Assembly (NCBI GenBank): GCA_030148625.1
Contig: JASBTC010000351.1
Location: forward strand, 1 to 6,967
DNA length: 6,967 bases
Direction: 5' to 3'
Origin: Sphingobium sp.
GTDB taxonomy: Bacteria; Pseudomonadota; Alphaproteobacteria; Sphingomonadales; Sphingomonadaceae
The position numbers and the translations under genes are program-made. Under the pieces are notes generated by a model that had not been told where the DNA came from, did no database searches, and saw only the letters and a list, made by a program, of their open reading frames with translations. Below are positions 1 to 6,533 of the stretch, piece after piece. Every line of letters begins with the position of its first letter. The first letter of the stretch is position 1.

Positions 1-1
1 C

Positions 2-1072
2 TTCGTCGCGATCAGCGCGGTCTTCTCGGGCGTCGCCGACCTGAAGAAGGTGTTCGCCGAGGCGAAGGAAGATGCCCGGATCGGCCGGCGCACGCGCGTT
101 TTCGTGGACGAGATCGACCGGTTCAACCGCGCGCAGCAGGACGGTTTCCTGCCCTATGTCGAGGACGGCACGGTCACCCTCGTTGGCGCCACCACCGAGA
201 ATCCGAGCTTCGAACTCAACGCCGCTTTGCTCAGCCGTGCCCAGGTGCTGATCCTCAACCGGCTGGATGCGAATGCGCTGGAAACCTTGCTCGCGCGCGG
301 CGAGACGCTGGAGGGACGCCCCCTGCCCCTTGATGCCGATGCCCGCGCCGCCTTGGTCGCCAGCGCGGACGGCGACGGGCGCTTCCTGCTCAACCAGGCG
401 GAGACCCTGTTCTCGGTCGACCTGCCGGCGCCGCTCGATCCGGCCGGCCTGTCCGCGCTGCTTCACCGCCGCGTCGCGGTGTACGACAAGGACCGCGAAG
501 GGCATTACAATCTCATCTCCGCGCTTCACAAGGCGATGCGCGGATCGGACCCGCAGGCCTCGCTTTATTATCTCGCGCGCATGCTGACCGCGGGCGAGGA
601 ACCGCTTTACGTGCTGCGCCGGATCGTCCGCTTCGCCAGCGAGGATATCGGCCTGGCCGATCCCCAGGCGCTGATCCAGTGCCTCGCCGCCAAGGACGCC
701 TACGAATTTCTCGGGTCACCCGAGGGCGAACTCGCCATCGCCCAGGCCTGCCTCTATTGCGCGACCGCGCCCAAATCGAACGCGGCGTACAAAGCGCAGA
801 AAGCGGCATGGCGCTCCGCCAGGGAAACCGGCTCTCTGATGCCGCCCAGGAACATCCTCAACGCCCCCACCAAGCTGATGAAGCAGATCGGCTATGGCAA
901 GGATTATGGCTATGACCATGATACCGACGAAGGGTTTTCGGGCGACAATTACTGGCCGGAGGAAATGCGGCCCGAAACCTATTACACACCCGTCGAGCGC
1001 GGATTCGAGAAACGGATCGCGGAGCGGCTGGCCTATTGGGGGGATTTGCGTGCGAAGAAACAGAATGGGTAA
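2..1072 (+). CDS. rarA: Replication-associated recombination protein A (RarA/MgsA), 5'-truncated
   Basis: AAA+ ATPase of the RarA/MgsA/WRNIP1 family, a cytoplasmic, clamp-loader-like protein acting at stalled replication forks. The frame is open from base 2, so the visible 356 residues are the C-terminal part of a protein usually about 430-450 aa; the N-terminus and Walker A lie outside the window. Visible in order: Walker B (FVDEID, fragment residues about 34-39), the following RFNRAQQDGFLP block, sensor 1 in GATTENPSFELN (about 62-73), the arginine finger in LLSRA (about 76-80), then the helical C-terminal MgsA tetramerisation region with KAMRGSDPQASLYYLARM, RFASEDIGLADP and the family tail YDHDTDEGFSGDNYWPEEM. 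One oddity: the residue after DEI is Asp, where the family normally has His (DEIH/DEVH). The stop codon overlaps an in-frame ATG of the next reading frame, but a repeat element separates the two genes. Identification is very secure. Confidence 0.96.
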   Translation, partial: FVAISAVFSGVADLKKVFAEAKEDARIGRRTRVFVDEIDRFNRAQQDGFLPYVEDGTVTLVGATTENPSFELNAALLSRAQVLILNRLDANALETLLARGETLEGRPLPLDADARAALVASADGDGRFLLNQAETLFSVDLPAPLDPAGLSALLHRRVAVYDKDREGHYNLISALHKAMRGSDPQASLYYLARMLTAGEEPLYVLRRIVRFASEDIGLADPQALIQCLAAKDAYEFLGSPEGELAIAQACLYCATAPKSNAAYKAQKAAWRSARETGSLMPPRNILNAPTKLMKQIGYGKDYGYDHDTDEGFSGDNYWPEEMRPETYYTPVERGFEKRIAERLAYWGDLRAKKQNG

Positions 1073-1091
1073 CGCTGCGCACCTGCCTTCC

Positions 1092-1204
1092 CCGTCATTC
1101 CGGCGAAAGCCGGAAACGACAGTTCGGCGTAGCCAATCTCACTTTTCTGAAAACCGGGCCGACAGAAGGAAGAAGGGAGATTCCGGCCTTCGCCGGAATG
1201 ACGG
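1092..1204. repeat. Paired REP-like hairpin element (inverted repeat)
   Basis: Two 24-nt arms (1092-1115 and 1181-1204) are inverted copies with one mismatch (23/24). Each arm is itself a hairpin. The left arm, ttccggcgaaagccggaa (1098-1115), is a perfect 7-bp stem closing a GAAA tetraloop; the right arm (1181-1198) has the same stem with a CTTC loop. The outer ends read ccgtcattc / gaatgacgg. About 65 nt of unrelated sequence lies between the arms. This is the architecture of a bacterial interspersed palindromic pair (REP/BIME-like), and its chance translation gives the IPAFAGMT peptide. It sits between rarA and the serine hydrolase and could act as a transcript-end stabiliser or attenuator. 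The structure is seen directly; the family name and role are inferred. Confidence 0.85.
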
Positions 1205-1208
1205 AAAG

Positions 1209-2585
1209 TTGGCATTGGCGCTCGGCGCACTCCTGTTCGCCACACCCGCAACCGCTCAGTTGCAGGAACCGCCCAAAAGCTACGACCGCGCAATCGCCGC
1301 GGGCTACAAGGCACTCACCCTGTGCAGCGCGATGTTCAACGCCGGCCGCACCCAGGCGCAGGCCGAGGCGCTCGAACTGACCGGCATCTATCCGCAATAT
1401 GATGCGATCGTGCCGACGCTGAAGGCCGAAATCGTGAAGGGCCGCGACGACCGCGTCGCGATCGTCAGTGTGGCCTATGATCCGTCGATGCCGCCGCGCG
1501 CGGCGTCCTGGGCGGTCGATCGCGGCTGCACCGTCGCACCGATCGGTGCCAGGCTCACCCTGCCCGACGATGTACCGCCGGCATCGACGCGCACCGCCGC
1601 CGACGCGAAACCCTGGCCGGCCGGCGACGCCAAGGCGACGGGCAAGCCGACCGGCGATGCAAAGGCGCTGGCGGCAGTCATGGAGAGCGTCTTCGCCGAA
1701 GGCTTCGGCAAGGGCACGCGCACGACCGGCGCGATCGTCGTCCAGAACGGCCGGATCGTCTTCGAGAAATATCGCGACGGCTTCGGCCCGCATGTCTCGC
1801 AGCGGACCTGGTCGGTCGCCAAGAGCATAACCGGCACGGTCGTCGGCATCGGCGCCGGCAAGGGGCTGCTCGCCGCCGACCAGAAGGGCGCCATTCCCGA
1901 ATGGCAGGGCCAGGGCGATCCGCGCGGCGAGATCGCGATCGACCAGCTGCTGCGCATGGCGAGCGGGCTGCACAGCGAAACCGCTGGCAACCGCACCGAC
2001 GCGCTGTATTTCGGCGGCACCAGCGTGACGCAGGAAGTGACGGCATGGCCGCTCGACGCAATGCCCGGCACGCGGTTCCGCTATGCCAATAACGACATCG
2101 TCCTGGCCGTCCGCGCGCTGCGCGCCCGGATCGGAAACGATGCGGTCTATGGCCGTTTTCCGCAGACCGAGCTGTTCGACCGGATCGGCATGACCCGCAC
2201 GATCGCCGAGACCGATTTCCAGGGCAATTTCGTGCTTTCCAGCCAGGTCTGGTCGACCGCGCGCGACCTGGCGCGCTTCGGCCTGCTCTACCAGAATGAC
2301 GGCGTCTGGAACGGAGAGCGCATCCTTCCCGAAGGCTGGGTGAAATATGTCACCACCCCGTCGGGACCGCAGCCCGAGGGGCCGTACGGCTATGGCGCGA
2401 CCTTCTGGCTGCTCAACCGGTCACCCGGCGTGCCGGCGGATAGTTTCGCCGCCTTCGGCAATCGCGGCCAATATGTCGTGATCGTGCCGAGCCGGAAGAT
2501 CGTGATCGTCCGGCGCGGCGAGGATCCGGGCGCGCCCTTCGACGTTGCGAAACTCACTGCAGACATATTGGCCGCGCTGCAATGA
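1209..2585 (+). CDS. Secreted serine hydrolase, beta-lactamase/NylB-like (family S12-type)
   Basis: Serine hydrolase with the beta-lactamase/penicillin-binding fold, closest in type to 6-aminohexanoate-dimer hydrolase/esterase-like proteins. Numbering from TTG 1209 (458 aa), motifs are: nucleophile motif S202-V-A-K205 in TWSVAKSITG; the helix LLRMASGLHSE; the YxN motif Y292-A-N294; and a late GNRGQY (417-422) in place of the classic KTG/HxG strand. A hydrophobic, Ala-rich export signal, MALALGALLFATPATA, ends in a plausible AxA|Q cleavage site, so the protein probably works in the periplasm. About 120 residues with two Cys precede the catalytic domain. The start is uncertain: the frame is open upstream to ATG 1065, but that start would translate the REP-like element as a 48-residue charged leader; TTG 1209 gives a signal lacking its usual positive charge. 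The stop overlaps the next ATG (ATGA). Substrate unknown; true amidase, esterase or transpeptidase activity cannot be told apart. Confidence 0.87.
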   Translation: MALALGALLFATPATAQLQEPPKSYDRAIAAGYKALTLCSAMFNAGRTQAQAEALELTGIYPQYDAIVPTLKAEIVKGRDDRVAIVSVAYDPSMPPRAASWAVDRGCTVAPIGARLTLPDDVPPASTRTAADAKPWPAGDAKATGKPTGDAKALAAVMESVFAEGFGKGTRTTGAIVVQNGRIVFEKYRDGFGPHVSQRTWSVAKSITGTVVGIGAGKGLLAADQKGAIPEWQGQGDPRGEIAIDQLLRMASGLHSETAGNRTDALYFGGTSVTQEVTAWPLDAMPGTRFRYANNDIVLAVRALRARIGNDAVYGRFPQTELFDRIGMTRTIAETDFQGNFVLSSQVWSTARDLARFGLLYQNDGVWNGERILPEGWVKYVTTPSGPQPEGPYGYGATFWLLNRSPGVPADSFAAFGNRGQYVVIVPSRKIVIVRRGEDPGAPFDVAKLTADILAALQ

Positions 2586-2923
2586 ACCTGGATTGGGACA
2601 GCGTCGTCGCGCTTGCGCTGGCGCTGCCCGATACCGAGCTGTCGACCAGCTATGGCAAGCCGGCGGTCAAGACCAATGGCCGCGCCTTTGTCGCACCGGG
2701 GCGTGAAGAGGGATCCTTCTGCCTGATGGTCGATCTCGACACGGTCGAGATCCTCAAGGAAACCGATCCCGACACCTATTGGCAGACCCCGCATTATGAA
2801 GGCTGGCCGGCAGTGCTGGTGCGCTATGCCGGCGAAGATCCCGAGCGGGTGAAGGCGATGATCGCGCAGGCGCATGCGTGGAATGCGGCGCGGCCGAAAC
2901 CCAGGCCGCGGAAAAAGGCGTGA
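2582..2923 (+). CDS. MmcQ/YjbR family protein, copy 1
   Basis: A 113-aa protein of the MmcQ/YjbR type (small alpha/beta double-wing fold, often annotated as DNA-binding; biochemical role not established). Recognisable features are the N-terminal helix WDSVVALALALPDTE (5-19), the SYGKPAVK strand (23-30), and the most conserved block, VEILKETDPDTYWQTPHYEGWP (55-76), followed by VLV and DPERV. The C-terminus is strongly basic (RPKPRPRKK, 104-112), compatible with nucleic-acid contact. The start ATG overlaps the hydrolase stop by 4 nt (ATGA), and its own stop overlaps the GTG start of copy 2 (GTGA), suggesting translational coupling. Copy 2 aligns with it from the first residue, so the pair is a tandem duplication. 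No signal peptide or membrane segment is present; cytoplasmic location is expected. Confidence 0.9.
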   Translation: MNLDWDSVVALALALPDTELSTSYGKPAVKTNGRAFVAPGREEGSFCLMVDLDTVEILKETDPDTYWQTPHYEGWPAVLVRYAGEDPERVKAMIAQAHAWNAARPKPRPRKKA

Positions 2924-3270
2924 GCTTTAGCTGGGACGAAGCGGTCGCCTTTGCGCTGACCCTGCCCGGCGTGACGATGGGCGCGGGTGCGAAAGGCTCC
3001 ACCTCCCCCCAGGTCCGCGGTCGGCAGATCATCTCGCAGGGCCGCGCGCCGGGCACCTATGTGCTGCGCGCCACGCGCGAGGAGATCGAAATCCTCAAGG
3101 ACACCGATCCCGACTGTTTCTGGCAGACGCCGCAATATCAGGGCTGGCCGACCGTGCTGGTCAATGCCGATGCTGCCGATCCGGAGCGGATCATGCTGCT
3201 GATCGAGCGCGCCTGGTGGGACCGGGCATCCCACCGGCAGCGCGAGGGCCATGGCGCCACCCGCCCCTGA
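2920..3270 (+). CDS. MmcQ/YjbR family protein, copy 2 (tandem paralogue)
   Basis: A 116-aa paralogue of the preceding gene. The block IEILKDTDPDCFWQTPQYQGWP (56-77), then VLV and DPERI, aligns without gaps to copy 1, while residues 20-50 have diverged (copy 1's SYGKPAVK segment has no recognisable counterpart). I chose GTG 2920 because it overlaps the copy 1 stop as GTGA, is preceded by a purine-rich ggaaaaagg stretch, and makes the N-terminus SFSWDEAVAFALTLP match NLDWDSVVALALALP residue for residue. An in-frame ATG at 2878 would add 14 residues lying inside copy 1 and is less likely. The last 20 nt overlap the next gene. Function is unknown; cytoplasmic. The two copies may have separate specificities or act as a heterodimer, but nothing in the sequence proves this. 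Confidence 0.86.
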   Translation: MSFSWDEAVAFALTLPGVTMGAGAKGSTSPQVRGRQIISQGRAPGTYVLRATREEIEILKDTDPDCFWQTPQYQGWPTVLVNADAADPERIMLLIERAWWDRASHRQREGHGATRP

Positions 3271-4135
3271 CCGCTTCCGCCGTTTCGCCGCGATCGACTG
3301 GTCGGGCGCGGTGGGCGCGCGCCAGCGCGGCATTGCGGTGGCGCTGTGCGAAATGGGCGACGCCGCGCCGCAAATCGTCAGGCCCGGCCATATCTGGTCG
3401 CGTCCGGAGATACTCGACTGGATCGTCGGGGACATGCCCGCCGACACGCTGGTCGGGTTCGATCTCGGTCCTTCACTGCCCTTTGCCGATCGCGGCGCTT
3501 TCTTCCCCGCATGGGATGAAAGCCCGGCGGATGCACGCGCGCTATGGGCATTGGTCGATCGCCTTTGCGCCGAGGATGCGGATCTCGCGGCCACCAGCTT
3601 TGTCGACCACCCGCAGGCCGCGCGCCATTTCCGGCGCCATGGCGGGCGGACCGGCGATCTGTTCGGTACGGGCCGCGGCCGCCTGCGCGCGACCGAAGTC
3701 GCGCAGCGCGAACAGGGGCTGAACCCTTATAGCAACCTCAATCTCGTCGGTGCCGCCCAGGTCGGCAAATCGAGCCTGACCGGCATGCGCATGTTCCACC
3801 GCTTGCAGGGCAGGCTGCCGATCTGGCCGTTCGACGCCGATCCCGGCACGGGTTCGCTGCTCGTCGAAATCTATACCAGCCTCGCCGCGCTGGCCGCCGG
3901 ACGCACGCGCGGGCGCACCAAGATGCGGACGATGGAGGCGCTCAACGCCGCGCTCGCTTCCCCCGCGATCGCCAGCGCGCCATATCCCGCCGCCGGCCCG
4001 ATCGACGATCACAGCAGCGACGCGATCCTGACCGCCGCCTGGCTGCGCCGCGTCGCTCACGATCCCGAACTCTGGGCTCCGGCCGGCCTCGATCATGTTC
4101 GGCAAACGGAGGGCTGGACCTTCGGCGTCGTCTGA
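3251..4135 (+). CDS. RNase H-like (DUF429-like) protein of unknown function
   Basis: A 294-aa soluble protein without a signal peptide. Its layout resembles DUF429-type proteins with a ribonuclease H-like fold. There is a first-strand Asp in FAAIDWSGA (D16), a second acidic strand end in LVGFDLG (D71), a strand LLVEIYTSLAALAAGR (203-218, E206) followed by a Lys/Arg-rich helix start (RTRGRTKMR), and a C-terminal DDHSSDAILTAAWLRR helix (D252/D253/D257). These acidic residues could bind metal as in RNase H-fold nucleases; that is inference. GAAQVGKS (167-174) matches the Walker A pattern by letter but lies in a non-P-loop context. ATG 3251 overlaps the previous gene by 20 nt and has gaggg 2-3 nt upstream. 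The gene ends 18 nt before the tRNA. Family assignment is tentative; the gene itself is secure from its length, its protein-like composition and its motifs. Confidence 0.82.
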   Translation: MAPPAPDRFRRFAAIDWSGAVGARQRGIAVALCEMGDAAPQIVRPGHIWSRPEILDWIVGDMPADTLVGFDLGPSLPFADRGAFFPAWDESPADARALWALVDRLCAEDADLAATSFVDHPQAARHFRRHGGRTGDLFGTGRGRLRATEVAQREQGLNPYSNLNLVGAAQVGKSSLTGMRMFHRLQGRLPIWPFDADPGTGSLLVEIYTSLAALAAGRTRGRTKMRTMEALNAALASPAIASAPYPAAGPIDDHSSDAILTAAWLRRVAHDPELWAPAGLDHVRQTEGWTFGVV

Positions 4136-4153
4136 CGCATGGGGAGATTCAGC

Positions 4154-4229
<76 letters not shown>

Positions 4230-4273
4230 CCGGATTTCCGTCATTCCACGCATGCTTCCGCGCGCTCTTCGAT

Positions 4274-4588
4274 TCAAATGATCGCGAGGGCCAAGAGCGT
4301 CTTGTGGACCACGAATGCCGCGACCAGCAGCACGCCAACGACGATCATGCCTCTGCTCGCGGCCAATCGAAGGCGGGGTATCCAGATCGAAACCAACCCC
4401 AGCAGGGTGAGGCCGCCCCCCACCGCCATGATCGCCAATGCGACGATCCCGCCGGCATCCGATGGCGCTGCGGACATGCCTTGCGCGAACCCGGCAACGA
4501 AGCCCAGCAGCGCAAGCGATGCCCCCATCGCGATCGCGCCGATCGACCGGCTGATGGGAAGGGAAGCTCGGTCGCCGGGTTCCGTCAT
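4274..4588 (-). CDS. Small three-helix membrane protein, unknown function
   Basis: A 104-aa hydrophobic protein with three predicted transmembrane segments: about residues 17-39 (IGAIAMGASLALLGFVAGF), 47-72 (GGIVALAIMAVGGGLTLLGL onward) and 81-104 (GMIVVGVLLVAAFVVHKTLL). A short polar N-terminus (MTEPGDRASLPISR) precedes helix 1, and a basic loop (RLRLAASR) lies between helices 2 and 3. I chose the ATG at 4588 over an upstream in-frame ATG (4609) because a ggag Shine-Dalgarno sequence sits 8 nt before it. It starts 33 nt after the stop of the PaaI-type thioesterase on the same strand, so the two are probably co-transcribed. I do not recognise the family; inner-membrane location is expected. 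The reading frame on the opposite strand here begins as a read-through of the tRNA and is not credible. Confidence 0.72.
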   Translation of the reverse strand: MTEPGDRASLPISRSIGAIAMGASLALLGFVAGFAQGMSAAPSDAGGIVALAIMAVGGGLTLLGLVSIWIPRLRLAASRGMIVVGVLLVAAFVVHKTLLALAII

Positions 4589-4596
4589 GATCGCAT

Positions 4597-4600
4597 CTCC
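4597..4600 (-). promoter_or_regulatory. Shine-Dalgarno site deciding the start of the small membrane protein
   Basis: On the minus strand ggag lies 8 nt upstream of the ATG at 4588-4586. The alternative ATG at 4609 lies upstream of this site and would extend the protein by seven residues (MWIGDAI), with the ribosome site then inside the gene. This favours the shorter 104-aa protein. Confidence 0.55.
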
Positions 4601-4621
4601 AATCCACATGCTCGCCGCAGC

Positions 4622-5089
4622 TCAGTCGCTGATGCCGTCGCGCCCGACAATCGTCATCAACGTGGCGGTCAGATAGGCGACGAGCTTCTCCTTGCCGTCG
4701 GTTTCCGCGAAGATCTCGGTCTGGGCGAGCGTCAGCGTTCGTCCCGCCTTCACCACGCGCCCCTTTGCGCGGATCAGGTCGCCCGTCGCGGGGGCCAGCA
4801 GGTTGATCTTGAATTCGGTGGTCAGCACGCCGGCGTCGGTCGGCATGACGCTCAGCGCGGCATATCCGGCGGCGGTATCCGCGATTGCGCTGAGCGCGCC
4901 CGCATGGACGAAACCATGCTGTTGCGAAACTGAAGCCTGCGGTTTCAGAAGGATTTCGACGGCGCCGGGCGAGATATCGCCGAGAACCGCGCCCAATGTC
5001 TCCATCAGCCCCTGTTTCGCAAAGCTCGCCGCAATCCGGGCATGGGGGTCGGGGCGGTCAGGCGCGCCGTCTGCGTCATGCATATCCAT
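4622..5089 (-). CDS. PaaI family thioesterase (hotdog fold)
   Basis: A 155-aa hotdog-fold acyl-CoA thioesterase of the PaaI/YdiI type; such enzymes hydrolyse acyl- or aryl-CoA thioesters in the cytoplasm. The diagnostic region is QQHGFVHAG (56-64) leading into the long hotdog helix ALSAIADTAAGYAALSV (65-81), with D71 in the position expected for an active-site acid. Next come the sheet strands TTEFKINLLAPATGDLIRAKGRV (90-112) and GRTLTLAQTEIFA (116-128), and the terminal LVAYLTATLM. Length is normal for the family, with an N-terminal extension rich in Asp (MDMHDADGAPDRPDP). The start is ATG 5089; no strong Shine-Dalgarno is visible and a second ATG two codons in is possible. It is divergent from the YkvI-like gene and followed 33 nt downstream by the small membrane protein. 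The CoA substrate cannot be deduced from sequence. Confidence 0.93.
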   Translation of the reverse strand: MDMHDADGAPDRPDPHARIAASFAKQGLMETLGAVLGDISPGAVEILLKPQASVSQQHGFVHAGALSAIADTAAGYAALSVMPTDAGVLTTEFKINLLAPATGDLIRAKGRVVKAGRTLTLAQTEIFAETDGKEKLVAYLTATLMTIVGRDGISD

Positions 5090-5299
5090 GGTGAAGCGGT
5101 GACAGGAAGCACGGATGTCCGCAATCCGGATTCATCGGGCTGGAATGATCGGGCGATGCGCGTGCGGCAAGCACCATTGCGTTGTGGATCGATGTGCCGA
5201 TACACACCGTCCGCGACGCGGAAATGCCCGCCGGCCGGTTTCGATCGCCCGGTTTGCGCCTCAACCGGATCAGTTCACAAGGAAGAATTTACAACTAGG

Positions 5300-5327
5300 T
5301 TGACTTCATCCTGATCGGATATATTTT
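5300..5327 (+). promoter_or_regulatory. Putative sigma-70-like promoter for the YkvI-like gene
   Basis: TTGACT at 5300-5305 and TATTTT at 5322-5327 are separated by 16 nt, a spacing acceptable for a housekeeping promoter. An overlapping TATATT at 5320-5325 would leave only 14 nt. The element lies in the AT-rich part of the intergenic region, about 65 nt before the chosen start codon. Seen as a motif only; the start of transcription is not known. Confidence 0.4.
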
Positions 5328-5375
5328 TGCCTTTGGTGAAAACAAGATTGCCGGCCAGTGTGTCGCTCGGCAACA

Positions 5376-5381
5376 GAGGGG
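5376..5381 (+). promoter_or_regulatory. Shine-Dalgarno site deciding the start of the YkvI-like gene
   Basis: Gagggg lies 9 nt upstream of ATG 5391. An earlier in-frame ATG at 5358 would put this site inside the coding sequence and add an 11-residue leader (MCRSATEGFKD) absent from the hydrophilic-then-membrane pattern. The ATG at 5391 is therefore preferred. A second purine run, aagga (5385-5389), is too close to the ATG to be the main site. Confidence 0.5.
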
Positions 5382-5390
5382 TTCAAGGAC

Positions 5391-6524
5391 ATGGCAGAAA
5401 ACGCTCAACCGAGCTGGTTCCAGCGGATTCTGCTGCCTGGTTTCGCCTTCAAGGCCGTCGTCATCGGCGGCGGCTATGCGACCGGTCGCGAGCTTGCCGA
5501 ATTCTTCATGCCCAGCGGTCCCTGGGGCGGGCTGGGCGCGATGCTGTTGGCGACGGTGCTGTGGAGCATCATCGCGGCGGCCACCTTCGCCTTTGCCCGG
5601 CATGTCGGCGCTTATGATTATCGCACCTTCTTCTCGCGGCTGCTCGGCCCGGGCTGGATCGCGTTCGAGATCGCCTATGTGCTGTTCGTCGTCCTGATCC
5701 TGGCCGTGTTCGGCGCGGCGGCGGGCGCCATCGGCGCCGCCATGTTCGGCCTGCCCCCGATCGTCGGCACATTGGTGCTGGCGACCTCGATCGCGGGTTT
5801 CGCGGCGTTCGGCAACGCGTCGGTCGAGGAACTGTTCAAATATGTCTCCTTCCTGCTCTACGGCGTCTACGCGCTGTTCCTGATCCTCGCGCTCGGCGTG
5901 TTCGGCGACAAGATCGCCGCCAATTTCGCGATCCCCGCGGCCTCGGACGGCTGGGCTTTGGGCGGCATCACCTATGCCAGCTACAATATCGTCGGTGCCG
6001 TCATCGTCCTGCCCGTGCTGCGCCATCTGACCAGCCAGCGCGACGCGATCGTTTCCGGCCTCATCGCCGGTCCGCTCGCGATGGCACCGGCGATCCTGTT
6101 CTTCGTCTGCATGATCGCTTTCTATCCGGGCATTGCGCACGAGACGCTGCCGTCGGATTTCATGCTGACGCAGCTCGACATGCCGCTGTTCCATCTGCTG
6201 TTCCAGTTCATGATCTTCGCGGCGCTGCTGGAAAGCGGCACAGGTTCGGTCCACGCCATCAACGAGCGGATCGCCGGCGTATGGCGCGCACGCCGCGGCA
6301 CGGAGCTGGGCACCGTCGCGCGCGCGTCGATCGCCGCCGGGCTGCTGATCGGCTGCATCTTCGTGGCCAATCACTTCGGCCTCGTCGCCCTGATCGCCAA
6401 TGGCTACCGCCTGCTCGCCTACACCTTCCTCGCGGTCTTCGTGATCCCGCTCCTCACCCTGGGCCTTTACCGGCTGCTGCGCAGCCCGGCGGTCGAGACG
6501 GCGGTGGTACGATCGGAAGCCTGA
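5391..6524 (+). CDS. YkvI family multi-pass membrane protein (APC/LeuT-like transporter type)
   Basis: A 377-aa polytopic inner-membrane protein resembling the uncharacterised YkvI family (COG3949-type), which is considered related to transporters of the APC/LeuT fold. The N-terminus carries the family signature AVVIGGGYATGRELAEFF (22-39), a Gly-rich break in the first helix typical of substrate and ion binding in that fold, followed by GPWGGLGAMLLATVLW. About ten hydrophobic segments follow, roughly at 45-70, 86-118, 121-141, 147-172, 188-210, 218-244, 264-282, 310-326, 327-338 and 340-364. A conserved-looking polar patch, LLESGTGSVHAINER (279-293), sits after helix 7. The start ATG 5391 has gagggg 9 nt upstream. 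It stands alone on the plus strand, and a GC-rich hairpin follows the stop. Substrate is unknown. A 431-residue open frame on the opposite strand is a composition artefact. Confidence 0.88.
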   Translation: MAENAQPSWFQRILLPGFAFKAVVIGGGYATGRELAEFFMPSGPWGGLGAMLLATVLWSIIAAATFAFARHVGAYDYRTFFSRLLGPGWIAFEIAYVLFVVLILAVFGAAAGAIGAAMFGLPPIVGTLVLATSIAGFAAFGNASVEELFKYVSFLLYGVYALFLILALGVFGDKIAANFAIPAASDGWALGGITYASYNIVGAVIVLPVLRHLTSQRDAIVSGLIAGPLAMAPAILFFVCMIAFYPGIAHETLPSDFMLTQLDMPLFHLLFQFMIFAALLESGTGSVHAINERIAGVWRARRGTELGTVARASIAAGLLIGCIFVANHFGLVALIANGYRLLAYTFLAVFVIPLLTLGLYRLLRSPAVETAVVRSEA

Positions 6525-6533
6525 AGACGATTG

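Larger units (their letters stand above)
5090..5390. other. Divergent intergenic region, no gene
   Basis: This 301-nt region separates the minus-strand thioesterase from the plus-strand YkvI-like gene and must hold the promoters of both. Its left half is GC-rich. The part around 5276-5350 is notably AT-rich for this window, and a promoter-like element is listed there separately. Small open frames cross it in several phases, but none has a recognisable domain, a good ribosome site or protein-like composition. No RNA gene or riboswitch fold was recognised. Confidence 0.6.

Noticed and set aside
894..1208. Upstream extension of the hydrolase frame to ATG 894
   Set aside because: It would overlap rarA by about 180 nt and include the repeat element before the signal peptide; no homologue type would have such a leader.
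1095..1973. Minus-strand 292-codon open frame opposite the serine hydrolase
   Set aside because: Arg/Ala/Gly-rich shadow frame that ends by translating the REP-like element; the plus strand carries clear catalytic motifs.
4263..4299. Inverted repeat cgctctt / aagagcg as a terminator between the tRNA and the convergent membrane protein
   Set aside because: Only 7 bp with a 23-nt loop, no T-tract, and the right arm lies inside the coding sequence; too weak to call.
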